Below, piece after piece: positions 20,643-33,953 of a stretch of DNA of 64,000 bases (position 1 is the stretch's first letter; each line of letters starts with the position of its first letter). The DNA is taken from the NCBI GenBank assembly GCA_047967505.1, contig CM106538.1. One strand, 5' to 3'. This stretch comes from Dipteris shenzhenensis. Its lineage: Eukaryota > Polypodiophyta > Polypodiopsida > Gleicheniales. The notes below the pieces were generated by a model. That model did not search any database. It was not told the origin of the DNA and was given only the letters and a program-made list of their open reading frames with translations. Both the position numbers and the translations under genes were made by a program.

Positions 20643-21300
20643 ATGCCCTTTTTATCTTCTATTATCTCTCTAATAGTCATGATTTGATAGGACAGGTCCT
20701 TGATTGGGTAAGGAGGACTCATGGTAGTGGCAGAGTCAGAGCGAGTGGTGCTTATACGAGCGCTTTCAGAGGGAGGAATAGCAATGGGAGTAGGAGAGGA
20801 CAAGGGACCTGACTGGTACTGGGTCTCGGGACCAAGTGGAGACCTGTAGGGATGTGAGTGTGCTGACTCATATACATATCCTGAGTCAGCACAACATAAG
20901 AGACCCCTCCTAATCTTGCTTTCGTTACGATGGGCACACCTAGGTGGTGATCCCTCAATCAAAGGGGTAGAGGGGACGGCTGGACAGTAGGTCCAGCCAT
21001 CGGTGTAGGAGAGAGAGTCGTTGAGGTCCTCTGGGATAGCAGAGAGAAGAATCTCGCTACCTCCTCATCACTCATCTATGCGACAAACTCGTCAGGACTC
21101 CCGACAGAGCCATGGGCTGCTAGCAAAGGAGTTCCCCGAGGGGTAGTCACAGTGCTACGCTTGAGAGGAGTCGAGCCAGGGGTAGTCATAGGGGTAGGCC
21201 CCTAAGGTGTCGCCTGAGTGGAATCAAAGTCCTCTGGAGAATAGAGATCATGATGTCTCCTCCTACGAGGGTTTTCATATCGTCGGACGTGCAACGTGAT
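20643..21300 (-). pseudogene. CACTA copy 2 coding remnant beyond the Copia-1 insertion
   Basis: The minus strand from about 21295 reads through RRYENPRRRRHHDLYSPEDF. It then passes into Pro/Ser/Thr-rich sequence with scattered stops (MTTPGSTPLKRSTVTTPRGT; VARFFSLLSQRTSTT) and continues to the Copia-1 edge. Across the insertion the same direction continues into the exon upstream of 13197. It is probably the N-terminal part of the same CACTA protein. No domain is recognised. Confidence 0.4.
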
Positions 21301-21329
21301 CCCATGTCTAATGTGGGGGGACTGGACAA

Positions 21330-22640
21330 ACGTAGACACAAAAAACAAAAAACAAAAAATAAGAGCGGGTAAGAAGCGAAAAGCATATGAGGGAAAGCAT
21401 AAGAAGCAAAAGAGAAGGAGAAGCATAAGAGAAGGAGAGGGAAAAAGAAGAGAAAGAAAAGGGAAAAAGAGATTGAAAGAGGGGAAAAGAACCAAATATG
21501 CATAAGAAAAAAGAGAGAGAAATCATATGCATAAGAGAAAAAGAGAGAAAGCATATGCTTATGCCTATGCATAAGCATATGAGCATATGCATGAGCATAA
21601 GCATAAGCATAGGCATAGGCATAGGCATAAGAGAATGAAAAGAAGAGAAAAAGAGAGGGAAAAAGAAGAGAAGGAAAGGAGAAGGAGAAGGAGACATATG
21701 CTCATGCATAAGCATAAGTATAAGGGAAGAAAAAAAATATGCTCATGAAAGAGGGGGAAAAGAAGAGGGGAAAAGAAGAGAAGGAAGAGGGGAAAAAGAA
21801 GAGGGGAAAAAGAAGAGGGGAAAAGAAGAGAAGGAAGAGGGGAAAAGAGATTGAAAGAGGGGAAAAAGAAAAGGAAAGGAGGGTAAAAGAGATTGAAAGA
21901 GGGAAAAAAAGAAGAGGGGAAAAGAGATTGAAAGAGGGGAAAAAGAAGAGAAGGAAGAGGGGAAAAGAGATTGAAAGAGGGCAAAAAGAAGAGGAGAAAA
22001 GAGCATAAGCATAAGAGAAGGAAGAGGGGAAAAGAGATCGAAAGAGGGGAAAAAGAAAAGAAGGAAAGGAGGGAAAAAGAGATTGAAAGAGGGAAAAAAA
22101 GAAGAGGGAAAAGAGATTGAAAGAGAGGAAAAGGAAGAGGGGAAAAGAAGAGAAGGAAGAGGGGAAAAAGAAGAGAGGAAAAGAGCATAAGCATAAGAGA
22201 AGGAAGAGGGAAAAAGATCATAAGCATAAGAGAAAAAGAAAGAAAGCATATGCTTATGCTTATGCATGAGCATATGAGCATAAGACAAAAAGAGAGAAAG
22301 CATAAGCTTGTGCTTATGCATGAGCATATGAGCATATGCTCATGCATAAGCATAAGCATAGGCAAATACATATGCTTATGAAAAGAGGAGAAAAAGAGAG
22401 GAAAAAAGAGTGAAAAATAAGAGAATGAAGAGGGGACAAGAGATTGAAAGAAGGGAAAAAGAAGAGGGGAAAAGAGCATAAGCATAAGAGAAGGAAAAAC
22501 ATATGCATAAGAGAAAAAGAGAGATATATTATGCTAAAGCTTATGCATGAGCATATGAGGGAAAGAGGGGGGAAAAGAGAGAGGAAAAGAGGAAAAGAGG
22601 GGAAGAAGAGGGACTAAGAGAAGAGAGGGGAAGAGAGGGT
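21330..22640 (+). repeat. Purine-rich tract with GCATAAGCATATG-type minisatellite
   Basis: For about 1.3 kb the plus strand is almost all A and G. It is built from variants of GAAGAGGGGAAAAGAGATTG and GAAAGAGGGGAAAAAGAAGA. Islands of GCATAAGCATATGC-type palindromic repeats are embedded (for example 21540-21625, 22240-22380). The long minus-strand open frames here, rich in Phe, Ser, Leu and Met, are products of composition and not genes. Such strand asymmetry can form triplex DNA. Confidence 0.9.
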
Positions 22641-22784
22641 TCCTACGCCTAACGAAAATAACCAAAAGGAAAAAAGAGAAAGCACTTTCTTACTTGGAAA
22701 ACTCCTACTCGGTGTTTCATGGACTGGCCCTACAAAAGAGAGGAAACATACCATTTTTCAGATAACTAGTTAGAGGAAGGAGGA

Positions 22785-22936
22785 GTTGAGAAGCAACTTC
22801 TCAAAGGGATTGGATTGAGGAGACAAGCATAAGCCTACAAACAAGGAGAAAGAGGAGGAAGTTGAGAAGCAACTTCTCAAAGGGATTGGATTGAGGAGAC
22901 AAGCATAAGCCTACAAACAAGGAGAAAGAGGAGGAA
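22785..22936 (+). repeat. 76-bp tandem duplication
   Basis: Units at 22785-22860 and 22861-22936 look the same. Each begins with a small palindrome, TTGAGAAG-CAA-CTTCTCAA. It directly follows the purine tract. Confidence 0.9.
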
Positions 22937-23543
22937 GAGAAATACTAAAAAGAGAAGAGGTGAGTCTTCTTTCTTTCACCAAATCTCGTTTTTTCTCCTT
23001 AACCTCTGAAAATCAAGCATGAAAATTAGCACATAGCCTTAGCAATACAAGGAGAAACATGCTTAAAAAATGAACCTACATTGCTTAAAGAGACTCACCT
23101 TCTTAAAAAACTTCCTTTCACACAAGCACAGAGGGAGGGTGGAGAGGGAGCACAAGTGTTGGGAGAGGGGCTAGGTAGGGGTGACGAGTGGGGAATAGAG
23201 AGGAGGAAAGCAAGGTCATCGAATATAAGCTGGGAGGAGAGATTTTTTTTTTCCCACAATAGAGATGTGAAAGAAAGTGTCGCGCGGGTTGACTTCTTTG
23301 TTGCTTTGATAGTTCATCCTCCCAATTACAATAAAAGGGTGCATATAAGAAGATGTTAGAAATGCTATATTCAAAATCAGTTGGTATTGTGAGGTATGCT
23401 TACTATCAAATCGCATTGATTCCATTTTCTTCAATTTAATCTGAATAATCTGTAGACGGATTATGAATATATCTTACATGGGCATGTGAAATAGGTGGAT
23501 ATCTCAAAAAGAGATCTCCATATCAAGCATCGAGAAGGTTAGG

Positions 23544-24114
23544 GTGGAATCCATCAAAGCCATATGCTTGCTTGAGAAGCACTCTCCCTCAAGCATTATG
23601 ACAACTCAAGTGCACTTGCTTGTGCACATAGTTGATGAGGTAGCCATTGCAGGTACCGTTCATAGTCGGTGGATGTTTTTTCTTGAGCGGTTTATGAAAA
23701 CTTTGAAGGGATTTATAAGACAAAGTGCAAGACTAGAAGCAAGCATTGCAAAAGGATGGCTTCTACAAGAGTCATTATTATATATCACAGGAGCGAGAGT
23801 TATCATCTAGATGTATCATGCATGTAAGTTTCTTACCTCTTGATGTAATTAAGTAATTATTTGTGGCAATATATGCTATAAAATAGATACATCTTCATTG
23901 TTTTAATGATGCTCTTTTGCAGTACAAAAAGTACAGTGCATTATGGTCATATGGACGACATTTTTGCATGGAACGAATCATTTCAAAGAGAGTCACATAT
24001 GATTGTGGAGTCATGGCTAACTTTAAAAATAAGAAAGTGATCATTTGTGAACATTTTTCCTTTGAATTTATTTTTGTTAGAGCTGACTCTAGAACATTTA
24101 ACTCAAAACTATAA
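23544..24114 (+). pseudogene. CACTA transposase TNP2 relic (DUF4218 region)
   Basis: The plus-strand frame 23544-23807 contains VHLLVHIVDEVAIAGTVHSR, WMFFLERFMKTLKGFIR and a GWLLQESLLY end. This is the order of the DUF4218 domain of En/Spm TNP2 transposases (VHL..HLV.E....GPV..RWMYPFER.MK.LKG..R). After a gap that may be an intron, 23917-24114 has YGRHFCMERIISKRVTYDCG, matching the next conserved block before DUF4216. The catalytic DDE part upstream is not visible, and no terminal repeats were found. It is on the opposite strand from CACTA copy 2, so it belongs to another element. Confidence 0.7.
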
Positions 24115-24129
24115 TTTATACAAATATAC

Positions 24130-25120
24130 ACCTTACCAAGAGGTCAGTTTTTAATACATATCAAGTACATACCTTGATGCATAGACTTGTGAGGTTGACG
24201 TTCACATTTGTGAACATCTAGCAAACATTGAGGATTGAAAGAGGACTGTTGCATTGGGTGAATTTGATGATGTCAAAGGAGTGTCAAAGAGGATGATATG
24301 TTGGACGACCTACATGTAACCTAATATATGCAGGGCCTATCCAAGTACGCTGATATGGAGGGCCTATCCAATGACTTTGATGGAACATGAAAGAAAGAGG
24401 GATACGATTTGACAAGGACTCTGAGGAAGGTGGCTACTATAGTGAGTAACAAGGATGGCATGCTACTCTCTAGAGCCTTTTTGGGGTTGGGTAGTAGTGG
24501 TCATCCAAGCACATAGATGAAAGCACATGATCTATATTTGTCCTAGTCCTACACGAATTATGATACATCTAGTGTAAATATTTATGGAACATCTAGTCCT
24601 ACACCAACTATGAAAAATCTAGTGTAAATCTTTATCATGAATAGAAATAGAACCAAAATAAAATAACAATATTTGGGTATTGATAACTAATATAAAGTTA
24701 CCATACTATGAGCCTCTTTTTTGAAAGCACCAACAACAAATGCTACTTACTAGCACTATGAAATATCACAAATGTCCATAGGGAGGAAGGGGGGAGGAGG
24801 TAGTCAATTTAGCTATCTAAGCATATGTGAAGGCCTTCTCATCATCAATTGAGCCAACCATATTCAATCATAATGGATATTAGCAATAGTGAGTGAGTAA
24901 TCCCTTTTTGGAACATTATCTATCATCTTATTAACTCTTCCAATGATAACCTTGTACAACCTTTCCTTCATAGGATTAGTATAGTAGTAGGGATTTGTGT
25001 CTTCACTATCATTGGATATACTTTCTTTTAGTAATCTCCTCGTCTTCTCTTTCTTTGCCCTCTCTAGGTGTACCACAAACTTTTGTGGACAATTATATTG
25101 TGCTGATGTGTATATGCATA
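24130..25120. other. AT-rich region without recognised genes
   Basis: No domain, RNA gene or repeat array was recognised. It may be the degenerate tail of the TNP2 relic element. Confidence 0.35.
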
Positions 25121-25125
25121 TTATG

Positions 25126-25192
25126 CATGAGACAGAGAGAGGGCGGGGGGGGGGGGGGGTCATGGTCACTAAGAGAAAGGAAGAGTAGTACT

Positions 25193-25231
<39 letters not shown>

Positions 25232-25275
25232 GCAGGGGGGGCTTGAGTGTCAGGTTGTGCGAGGGTGGGAAGAGA

Positions 25276-25336
<61 letters not shown>

Positions 25337-25338
25337 CT
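25126..25338 (+). repeat. (GA)n microsatellite with a poly-G run
   Basis: Two GA arrays (about 25196-25228 and 25270-25338) are preceded by a run of 15 G at 25145-25159. Short frames on either strand here are artefacts of the repeat. Confidence 0.95.
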
Positions 25339-25339
25339 A

Positions 25340-28300
25340 TTTTTAGACTATTATTTTCTAAATAAACTATTTTTAGGAAAATTCCCCTATATAAAGTGCA
25401 TATTGTATAGTTCACACTCTCAGTTTTAGGGCAAAACCCCCTTTATATTGTTCACACAATTGATTCATTTGTATTGTTCACACCCCTAATTTTAGGGCCA
25501 AATCCATTTTACATAGTGCACTACTATTGAGTCATTTGCACATGCATTGTACTGTTCACACTCCTGGGTAACCCTCGAGTAGCCTTGCTTTCCACATCCT
25601 TCTCCTTTGTCTTCCCTAGCATTCTCCTACACTCATGGCTTCCCCTAGAAAAGCCTTTGACCACTGGATTTCATTGATTTACATGCTTAACAGACCAAAT
25701 GTACCATATCTTTTACAAGCCAATCCATCTTGCATTGACCTTGAGAAGTTTCCTTCCTATTAATGCTCCCTCTCTTCAATTTTTTTATAGACTTATCCAT
25801 TTGCAATTTCTCACAATTGCTACCTCCCCTTGTCAATGAGTTCCTTTCGATATTTTGAGCTCTCTAGACTGGAGTGATAACTTTAAGAAGACTATGGGTA
25901 CGGCCATGGATAATGTCCCTATATCTCTCCATGATTATGATATTCCCCTTAGGGATGATTCGTACTGTGGAACATTTCAATGCAACTAATGCATAGGAGT
26001 TTGTGACACTATAGGGATAACTACAAGGGAATATCAACTTATATTTAAGAGCTTAAAAAGCATGCCTTTCTATGGGAAACAAAATTTAAAGCCTTGCTTC
26101 CAAAACCAACCGATGTTGATAAATCAAGGCATGCTCTCGATTTGTGTGTACTAATTGATTTAGTTGGTGAGCCTTAGTGGGGCCTTAGCATGTATGTAGT
26201 ACACTAACTCTAAAAGAAAAGGTTGACCATTAAACTTTCATCAAGCTTAGTACGATCTGTAGTTCATCATTCTATTCTATCGTAGGCAAATTATAAAACT
26301 TCACCATGGCTTGTAGTACTCTTATCACAAAGTCATTATTGACTGTGAGTTCTAGTTCTTTAGACTCACTAATCCCCAGGGAGGTCACTAACAAATATGT
26401 AAGATAGCACATGCGATCAACAGAAGAGGTTTTATATTTTTATGGAGTTACCAGACATAAGGGATTTTTTAACTCAAAAAGTGAAAGTGTTCATACATAA
26501 GGTATGCTTTAATCATCTCAAAATTTACAGAAGGGGTGTATATAGGTTATAAAAATCTGTAGGTAGGAATTTTTTCAAATATCCTCTTATCGCACATGCT
26601 ATACAATGATTTTACATAGTGCCCCCCCCCTGCAGAAAGAGTTATTTTAATATTTAGGAATAGAATACTAGACCTTTAAGTTGACCTTGATTATGCAAGG
26701 CAATTTAGTGTGACATCAGACCAAGAGATTTTGTGGCTAGCTGCATTTGAGGTAACATGGAAATTTACATTCTGATTTGTTAATGGAAATTACAATATTT
26801 TAAAATAGAATTGAGTTGGTTTTGTGGGTGTTGAAGGAGTCACATTTGATTTTGAAGTGGTTCTTTGACCAAGCTAAAATCCAAGTGTGATCAAATGTCA
26901 TAAACATGGTGAGCTACTTGAAGTTGAGGATATGGACCCTACCACATGGAATGGCATCTAGTTGTTGACATCAACATTATTAAATACATGTTTAATGTGG
27001 CACAAGGAGAAAATTAAATGCAGCTTTGTCCATTGTACATGCAAAAGAGAGTACCATTGCAAGCAAGTTAAAGAAACCAAAAGCAATGGGTTCTTAAACT
27101 TCCAAAGGTCAATCAAAGTAACGCATTGGATTGCAATGCTCTATGGAGACATCCATCATGAAACCCAATCTTGAAATTCCTTTTGGGAGAGTACTCATTT
27201 GTGTCCTTCATTCTATTGTTAAAATAATTGAAAAGTTAGTTCACCTATACATCATTGATGCATATAACTTGAAACCCCAATGAGAGATTGAGAGGATGAT
27301 AGCAAGGATTGAAAAGGTTCTTTCAAATATGGGACTATGACTCTGGATAAGTAAATATTTACAAAAGATGAGAAAAGGTCTAAAATAATAGGAAAGGTTC
27401 CATGTAAGCCAAGCTTTGGTGGTGTCAAGGCTGTATAATTTTGTTTTGCAAAGAATAAAATGACAAGATCAAACATGGTGATGAGTTTGATGTATGGGGA
27501 AATTTACTCAATGCCTATTGTGAAGAGGAGGAATGGGTAACAAAAGATTTGAAAAAGCTTGAGTTTGATTAGCTCTTGATACCTTACCTCCTCTACAAAA
27601 GAAAAGGTTTGAAAATGATGATGCAAAGTGTTTCATCAATGTTGTGAATGACTTTAGCCAGAATATGGTTATTGCTTCAGGAAGAATCATTTCACATAGT
27701 ATAGTAATATGTAGTTTGGATATTGAGATGTCCATATTGAATGGTCCCATACTAGGCTAATTTGTTTTCCTATATGGTAGCATATTCTAGATGCTCATGC
27801 ACTATACATGGCATAGTATTATGGAAGCATTGGAGTGTGGTCCAAACAAAGCATGGAAAAACTACATTGGCAAGTATGTTGTGCATATAATAGAGCAACA
27901 GAACACAGGAAAACTAGCATTCAAAGAGCCATTAGTGTCCCACATAGTACGAGACTCGTGCGAGATGTCACCCAAACCCAAAGACCCACCCAAATAGAGG
28001 CACCCAACAAGGCACCCACCTAGATTTCTATCTAAAGATTCGCTTTTGATGGACAAAGATTCAAGAAGAAGAGAAAACTGAAGAAGATGACGATAAAGAA
28101 GTAATGTGATGAGTAGAGTAGAGGATGTAGCAACATTAATTGAATGAGAAACTCCATCAAGGTAGAACAAAAGGGGAGACAAGATCCACAATTCCAACCT
28201 TAACATTGGGGGAAAAAATGAATAGGGTCCACCTCATATATGCCCATAAGCACCAACCGCCACTCTATCTAGGCCAGAGACCTCTCACTTGAGGTCCTTC

Positions 28301-30699
28301 TCTAGTGAGGAAGCATAGATTCAAGCTGGGAACTATGGCACTTTGGGAGATCCACAAGTATTAGAAGTCTATCATTGTCCTTACCCCAAAGGCAAGATTT
28401 TTTTAAGTTGTATGTGAGATCATGCAAGACCTTAACAACAACCAGATGTCTAGATGGTCCAAGTGAGAGATCATGAAAGCCCATTAGTGTATAATAGTAG
28501 ATTCCCTACTTGCCTTGTAGTACACAACCAAGGCATATTCAATAGACCTCATGTATGATGTCTAGATGGCTTCCATCCATAGGATTAGGGTCACCACCAT
28601 GAGTCAAAAGATATGTAGTTTATTGTATGCCTTAGGTGATCCAAGGATAGTTAGGGTTGGTATGTGTTATACACCTTGGGTGATGATTAGGTTTGGGAAG
28701 TGTACTATGCCTTGGGTAGTGTAGAGATGCAAGTGTCCTCAATCTTGTGTATCATTCCTATGAATATAACAAAGTTACTTCTTTCACATCATATGCTATC
28801 TATGTATTTTTCTTTACAATCTCCAGTTTACTTACATGCAATTTGAAAATAGAAAATAATAATATGCATGTGTTTGCAATCTCTATTCTACCTACTTGCA
28901 ATTTAAAGAAAGCAAATAATATTCAACAACGAACAAAGAAATCAATTCAAAAATATAGTGTACATTGATAAGGAGTGAGACTAGGGCACATATTACTCTA
29001 GCCGACACTTTGTTCAATTGGGTTTTGCACCCTTAGCATTTGAGAAGAAAGGATTCAACAATTTCTTTTTAAATTGCTTGGGCATTAGTGACACCAACTA
29101 GCCTTGCAATGGCCACAACACTATAGAGGGGTCCAAATTTTATGTTTAAGAGTAGAAACAAAGCAACCCTAACTACAAAATTGACATTGTGACACATGGC
29201 CTTCATCTTCACATTCGACTAAAGAACCTAGACTTCATTATCTTTAACTTTCATTTAACAAAAATTGCCAATGGAGGACAAATATGTGTGGAGCCACTGC
29301 CAATATAGTGATCAATTGAAGCCATTGTTCCCCCAATTGATCCTCTACTCCCACCCTTGTGCATACCAATCATTGATCAATATTACATGAAAACCCTAAA
29401 CCCTAATTTTTTATTATATTTCATTATGCAAAAATTGTACCATGCCATTCATACAGTAGAGTATAGTCGGTGAAAAAACAAATTAGAAAAGGGCATGGAA
29501 GCATGAAATCCGGTACTATGTGACTAGGAGCTACTTTTTGCAAAAGGTAAGTCCTAGTCACATGGTATTAGCATGCTAAACCTAATCATGAATGTAAATA
29601 AATTAGCACATGTACATGATAAGTTGGTAGAAAACAAAACCGATATCACATACAAAGATATTACATAAACAATAAATAAACTGAATTGCATTTAGCAAGT
29701 TTAGAGGCACACTTGACTTAGTAAATTACATTAAGAAATTAAAAATCACATTTGAAAATGACAAACATTGTTAAACTATTAAATGTAAAATAAATCAGAA
29801 TCTTGTGAATGAAATGTAGCAAATTCCTCCTTATTTGGGACTTATATTGTCAAAGATTCATGTCAATTGAGCAACTCCCTGTTGTATCCTTCCTCTCCCC
29901 CCACTGCTTGCCTTTTCCTCTGCTCTCTACCCCCCTTCCTTTTGCTACCAAATGCACTGAGATCAAGGTGCAAAAATTCACATCTTTATCAAGCATTAAT
30001 CCATACTGTAAGCCATACCATTCCATACAACTTGTTTGTACTTTTGTCGGTACACAACAGGCTACTTTGTCTATATGACTTGGTTGTTTATATGGTGGAT
30101 AGTAACTAGGGTCCTATTGCCCTATACTTTTGTATACAATTGTGCCATACAAATTGTACCAATCATGTGCATCTGATGTGATCACTCAAGGGTAGGTTTC
30201 ACCTCAATTTTTGTGCCTTATACTAGCTCTACTAATTTGTCCAATGCTTGGAGCTAGCTTGGTTCAAATGTCTCTTTTGTGGCTCAATAGATCTATACAT
30301 GGTAGCTTCCTAGGTATTTCTCTTCCTTAGCCTCTCTTATCCCTCATCCTTCATCCCTCTCTAGCTCTACCCCCCAATCCAAGCTCTCCCCTAAACCCCT
30401 CCTTCCTCTCTCCCCTCATCCCCTCAACACCTCGCCCCCTCCTTCCTCTCTCTCCTTAGATGCCCACTCCTCTTTACCTAATACTCTCATTCCTTTCATC
30501 CCCTCTCACCTCCCTTCAACCCCTTCAACCTTTTGTTTTCTCTTCCTTGCATCCTCCTTCTTAGCCTTTCCCTTATCCCACTTCCCGCTCTGCATCTCTT
30601 CGATGGATATATATCTTAATGGTTTGAATCAGCCTCTTATCCTTTCTTGACAAGTGGCAACCCATCTAGTAAATCATCACCCACTTCCATCGGCCAAGA
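25340..30699. other. Long AT-rich region, no gene recognised
   Basis: Between 25380 and 25570 there are three or four diverged copies of a unit containing ATTGTTCACAC and TTTTAGGGC. From about 26600 to 27760 short coding-like stretches occur in changing frames (for example LKKLEFD near 27560), suggesting an old transposon, but I cannot name the family. The rest, including 28000-30600, shows only simple sequence and many stops. Confidence 0.35.
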
Positions 30700-31350
30700 C
30701 AACATGTTTTTCTTAAAAGACAAGCTGCTATATTCGCAAAAAGATGTGGAGTGGAATATCTCTACTACTCTCTTCACACACATCCATGGTTCCCACCCTT
30801 CAAGATCTTAGGCTAGGGATTGCTGGATTCTTGCAACCTTATCTGAGGACATTGCCCAACACCTCATCAAGATTAGATTACTGAGATGAAGAATTTTTTA
30901 GGTGGATTTTGACTCTCTTGGGGCTACAAGCTGCATTGTGCTCAATTCTAGTTCCTTACTTCTCGGCTCTAGGAAGATCCTATTCAAGCCCTTCTCTCTT
31001 AGTTTCAACACTATAGAGAAGGATATGAAAACAATGCCTCTCTTCATTAGATTTCAAGGTTTGGCTTAGGTGTATCATAGGCTCCTTGCCACTGATTTTT
31101 GACTAGTCAACACTGAGATCCCCCCCCTCCCTAGTTTTCCCTCTTTAGTGGTAGAGGTGATTAGATCCAATGGGCATTAGGGAAATTTTGAGCTCAAAAA
31201 GGGTCTCATAAGGATAGGATTAGGGGATTGGTAATCTCCTTAATATCAGGGGGGAAAGAATGCAATCATTGCAAGTATTTTATGAGTCAATGAGAGTTTT
31301 CACTATTTGACTTCTTTGAATGTGCAGATGGATCAAAGGGCTCAAAAATG
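30700..31350 (+). pseudogene. LINE ORF1 (DUF4283-like) relic
   Basis: Plus-strand pieces read SRKILFKPFSLSFNTIEKDM, then KTMPLFIRF. An IPPLPSF-x-SLVVEVIRSNG segment and a Cys-x2-Cys (CNHCKYF) near 31255 follow. This is the order of the DUF4283 domain and zinc knuckle of plant L1-type LINE ORF1 proteins, which bind RNA. Many stops and frame changes show it is old. No ORF2 is visible downstream. Confidence 0.45.
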
Positions 31351-31359
31351 GCTCTCAAT

Positions 31360-32690
31360 TAAGTTGAAGGGGCGTTTTTAGCCAGTGAATCATGTATGGA
31401 TCTAAATTAGATGGTTGGAGAAGGGAATATCATGCAAAATATTTGATGAGCAAAAGATCCTCTGGCTCTTAAAGGCTCACAGGCGGGTGACCCTACATAT
31501 GCCATGTGTCCAACTCCCTCATGTTAAGACCACATTAAGGATTAGATCTAAAAGAATCTAATGGTTGAAAACCATCAGCACTACAAGTGATAACACATTT
31601 AAGTTATTTCCATAAAAGGGAACCCATCTGCTACCATGAGGGAGGACTCACTCGTGTGCATGCCAAATGTCGTGTCTGTCGGTTTTGCCCATGATACAAT
31701 TGAGCACGACCATCAGATCCCTCTAGGTCTAATAATGCTAACTACTAGAAGGTGGCTGAATCTCCACATTTAATGATCTTTCCATCCAATGGTGTGTGTG
31801 AGGAACTAATCCCTCACCTTTAGATATGCCTCTCATCTAAGGGCCCAGAAGCCACCGCCAGCCAAGTGGCCACCTTGAAGGATGCACCACTAAGAAATCC
31901 TAGGTATCACGTGCGTTCAAGGCGTATTTAAAAAACCCCTCAACTAAAATTTTTTCTCCAATACAACTACTTCTCTTTACTTGTAAACTATTGGATTTTT
32001 TCCCAAAGTTGAATTTAAAAACCCCTCCTGTTATTGTAAGCCTGTAAAATTTTCCCCCAAATTGGGATTAAAATACTCCTCCTTTTGAATGCACATGGTA
32101 CACTAAATTTTTTGGATGTGAACCCCTCGAGGTGGCTGCCTCATTAGCTGTATGGGTTGCCATGCAATACCCCGAGTTAAAACCTTATGATTTGCTTTCC
32201 ATCTAAGGGTGTGCATGCAATGCCTATCCCTCACTGTAGATCTTGGACTCTATCTAAGGGATTAGATGCAGCCATGAAGATGTAATAATTCATTATTAAT
32301 GTGGAAGCCATAATAAGAATTTGAGCCATTGGATTATTGCAACTACGCACACTCTCAACGGCTAGGATCAAACTAAGGCATTGTGAATCATCAACCTTCA
32401 AGGTTCAAGCTAAAGTGGCAAGAGATAAATTGGACGTCTTGTCAGTTATCCCACCAATCAAAAGTGGACGAAAAACCTCCATTATCTAAATGCTCAAGAT
32501 TTCCTATTGGCCAACCCCTTAATCACATTTCTTAAGGTCCTAATCCAAGAGGCCCTTTTTTAGCTCAAATTTCCCCTAATGGGTACCTAGAGCTAGGGTC
32601 ATTGACTCTGACCCTAATATTACCAATGACCACATCATGCTTCAACTCCTGGATGTCTCTCTTTTTTAGTAGAGAGTTAAGATTGTAGGA
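31360..32690. other. AT-rich repeat-like region
   Basis: There are diverged direct repeats around 31930-32110 (AAACCCCTC, AAATTTTTCCCC-like motifs), which look like an old tandem array. No gene was recognised. Confidence 0.35.
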
Positions 32691-32891
32691 ATGCAAGATC
32701 AGTGCCATATGTCTAGGGTCTTTGGGCATTTTGTTAGAGATTGCCCAAAGAAGAAGAAAAGAGATAAGAATCTCGTGGTGCAGCTCCTTCTCATACTTTT
32801 TCCCACTGACTGTCTAGAAGAGGAAGATAACTTTGCAGTTGTTGCAGATTCTAGGGAGAACGAGGAAGATGACCCATACTTTCTATTGTAG
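32691..32891 (+). pseudogene. Zinc-knuckle fragment of a retroelement ORF1 or Gag
   Basis: A 66-codon frame starts with QCHMSRVFGHFVRDCPKKKK. It matches a CCHC zinc knuckle in which the second Cys is Ser. An acidic tail follows (EENEEDD-like) and ends at a TAG. It may be part of the LINE ORF1 relic upstream or of a separate Gag. No other domain is left. Confidence 0.45.
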
Positions 32892-33263
32892 TGCACAAAA
32901 CCTAAGTACAAGGTTGAGGAAACATTTAAGGATAACTGGGGAACAACCTATGATAGTGGGATGTAGTAGTTGGAGCTTTTTGGTACAAAAAAACATCCAA
33001 GAGATGTCGCAATTATGAACTGCTATGTAAGAGTCCACAAACATGTGTGTACTCTCATCTAATAAGAGCTATTAAGTTCCAGATGCAACTTGTGCCACAA
33101 CAAAAGAAGGGCAAGAGTTTCTTCAAATTGGATTTAGAACACATGAGCACATCTTGGGGTGTCTTAGAGCGGTGGACGAGGACGACTGAGATAATACAAA
33201 GAAAATTTATGTAGTCTCATTGCAAGGAAACAATATGTCCACTTGTTTGAGACTGCTTCTTTT

Positions 33264-33840
33264 GAATATATCCCAAACAACCACCGTGCTGGTTTTATTA
33301 AATTGTTTTTGTAAATCCCAAACAGTTAAAACCCATGCTTGTTTTTAGTATATCCCAACAACCACCGCACTGGTGGCTATTAATATCCTAGTGTAAACCA
33401 ACCACTGTGCTAGCGATAACTTATCATGCACTAATCCTACACTACTACCATGCTATCCCTACAATACTACCATGCTATCCTAAAATTTGTTGGATAGTGT
33501 TATACTAAAACAGTGCCCTTTACATTGTTTATCATTTCGTTAACTGTCAGATTTCATCCCATGCTTGCTTTTAGTATATCCCAACAACCACCGTGATGGT
33601 TTCCCATAATGAATCCACAAATCCTACAAATCCATTCATCTTGTAATAATAGAAGCAAACCACCACACTGGTTGCTGTTAATATCCTAGTGCAACCAAAC
33701 ACCGCGCTAGTGATAACTTATCCTACACTACTACCATGCTATCCTAAAATTTATTGCACAATGCTAGTGCCCTTTAGACTGGTTATCATTAACCGTCAGA
33801 TTTCAACCACCAGGCTACTTAAAACATTTATGTACTAACA
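33264..33840 (+). repeat. Diverged direct repeats, CCCAAACAACCACCGTGCTGG family
   Basis: Copies of a unit with CCCAACAACCACCG, CTGGT, TTAATATCCTAGTG and GATAACTTATC occur at about 33264, 33345, 33388, 33580, 33655 and 33695. The complement of the leading part appears as GCGGTGGTTGTTTGGGAT at about 39057 and 39140. The two zones may therefore be the inverted ends of one old transposon. Confidence 0.55.
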
Positions 33841-33953
33841 TGGAAGCAGGTCGATATAAAATCAAGTATTACGTGCACCATGAGAATATCCACAAGTTTA
33901 AGAAATGTTTGCAAGATTTTTATTATTTCAAAACACAATGACATTTTTCTTTT

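Larger units (their letters stand above)
11925..21300 (-). mobile_element. CACTA transposon copy 2, interrupted by Copia-1
   Basis: The terminus at 11925 reads TACTACAAGGCATAGG, one base away from the CACTACAAGG terminus of copy 1. Going inward come decayed subterminal palindromes (12042-12124), the hairpin (12141-12205), the acid-tailed gene end (stop 12443-12445) and the upstream exon (to about 13197). The element is cut at 13350 by Copia-1 (13351-20637) and resumes at 20643. There the minus strand carries Pro/Ser/Thr-rich coding-like sequence up to about 21300. Closing the gap at the CTGCT target site restores a continuous reading direction. The far terminus was not found; it may lie in or beyond the purine tract. 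Confidence 0.7.

Noticed and set aside
21565-22485. 306-codon minus-strand frame and overlapping frames in the purine tract
   Set aside because: Composition only: Phe, Ser, Leu, Pro and Met from a repeated GA-rich strand, with no domain and several frames open at once.
24864-25415. 183-codon minus-strand frame
   Set aside because: Mostly a Ser-Leu repeat from the GA microsatellite; the rest has no family signature.
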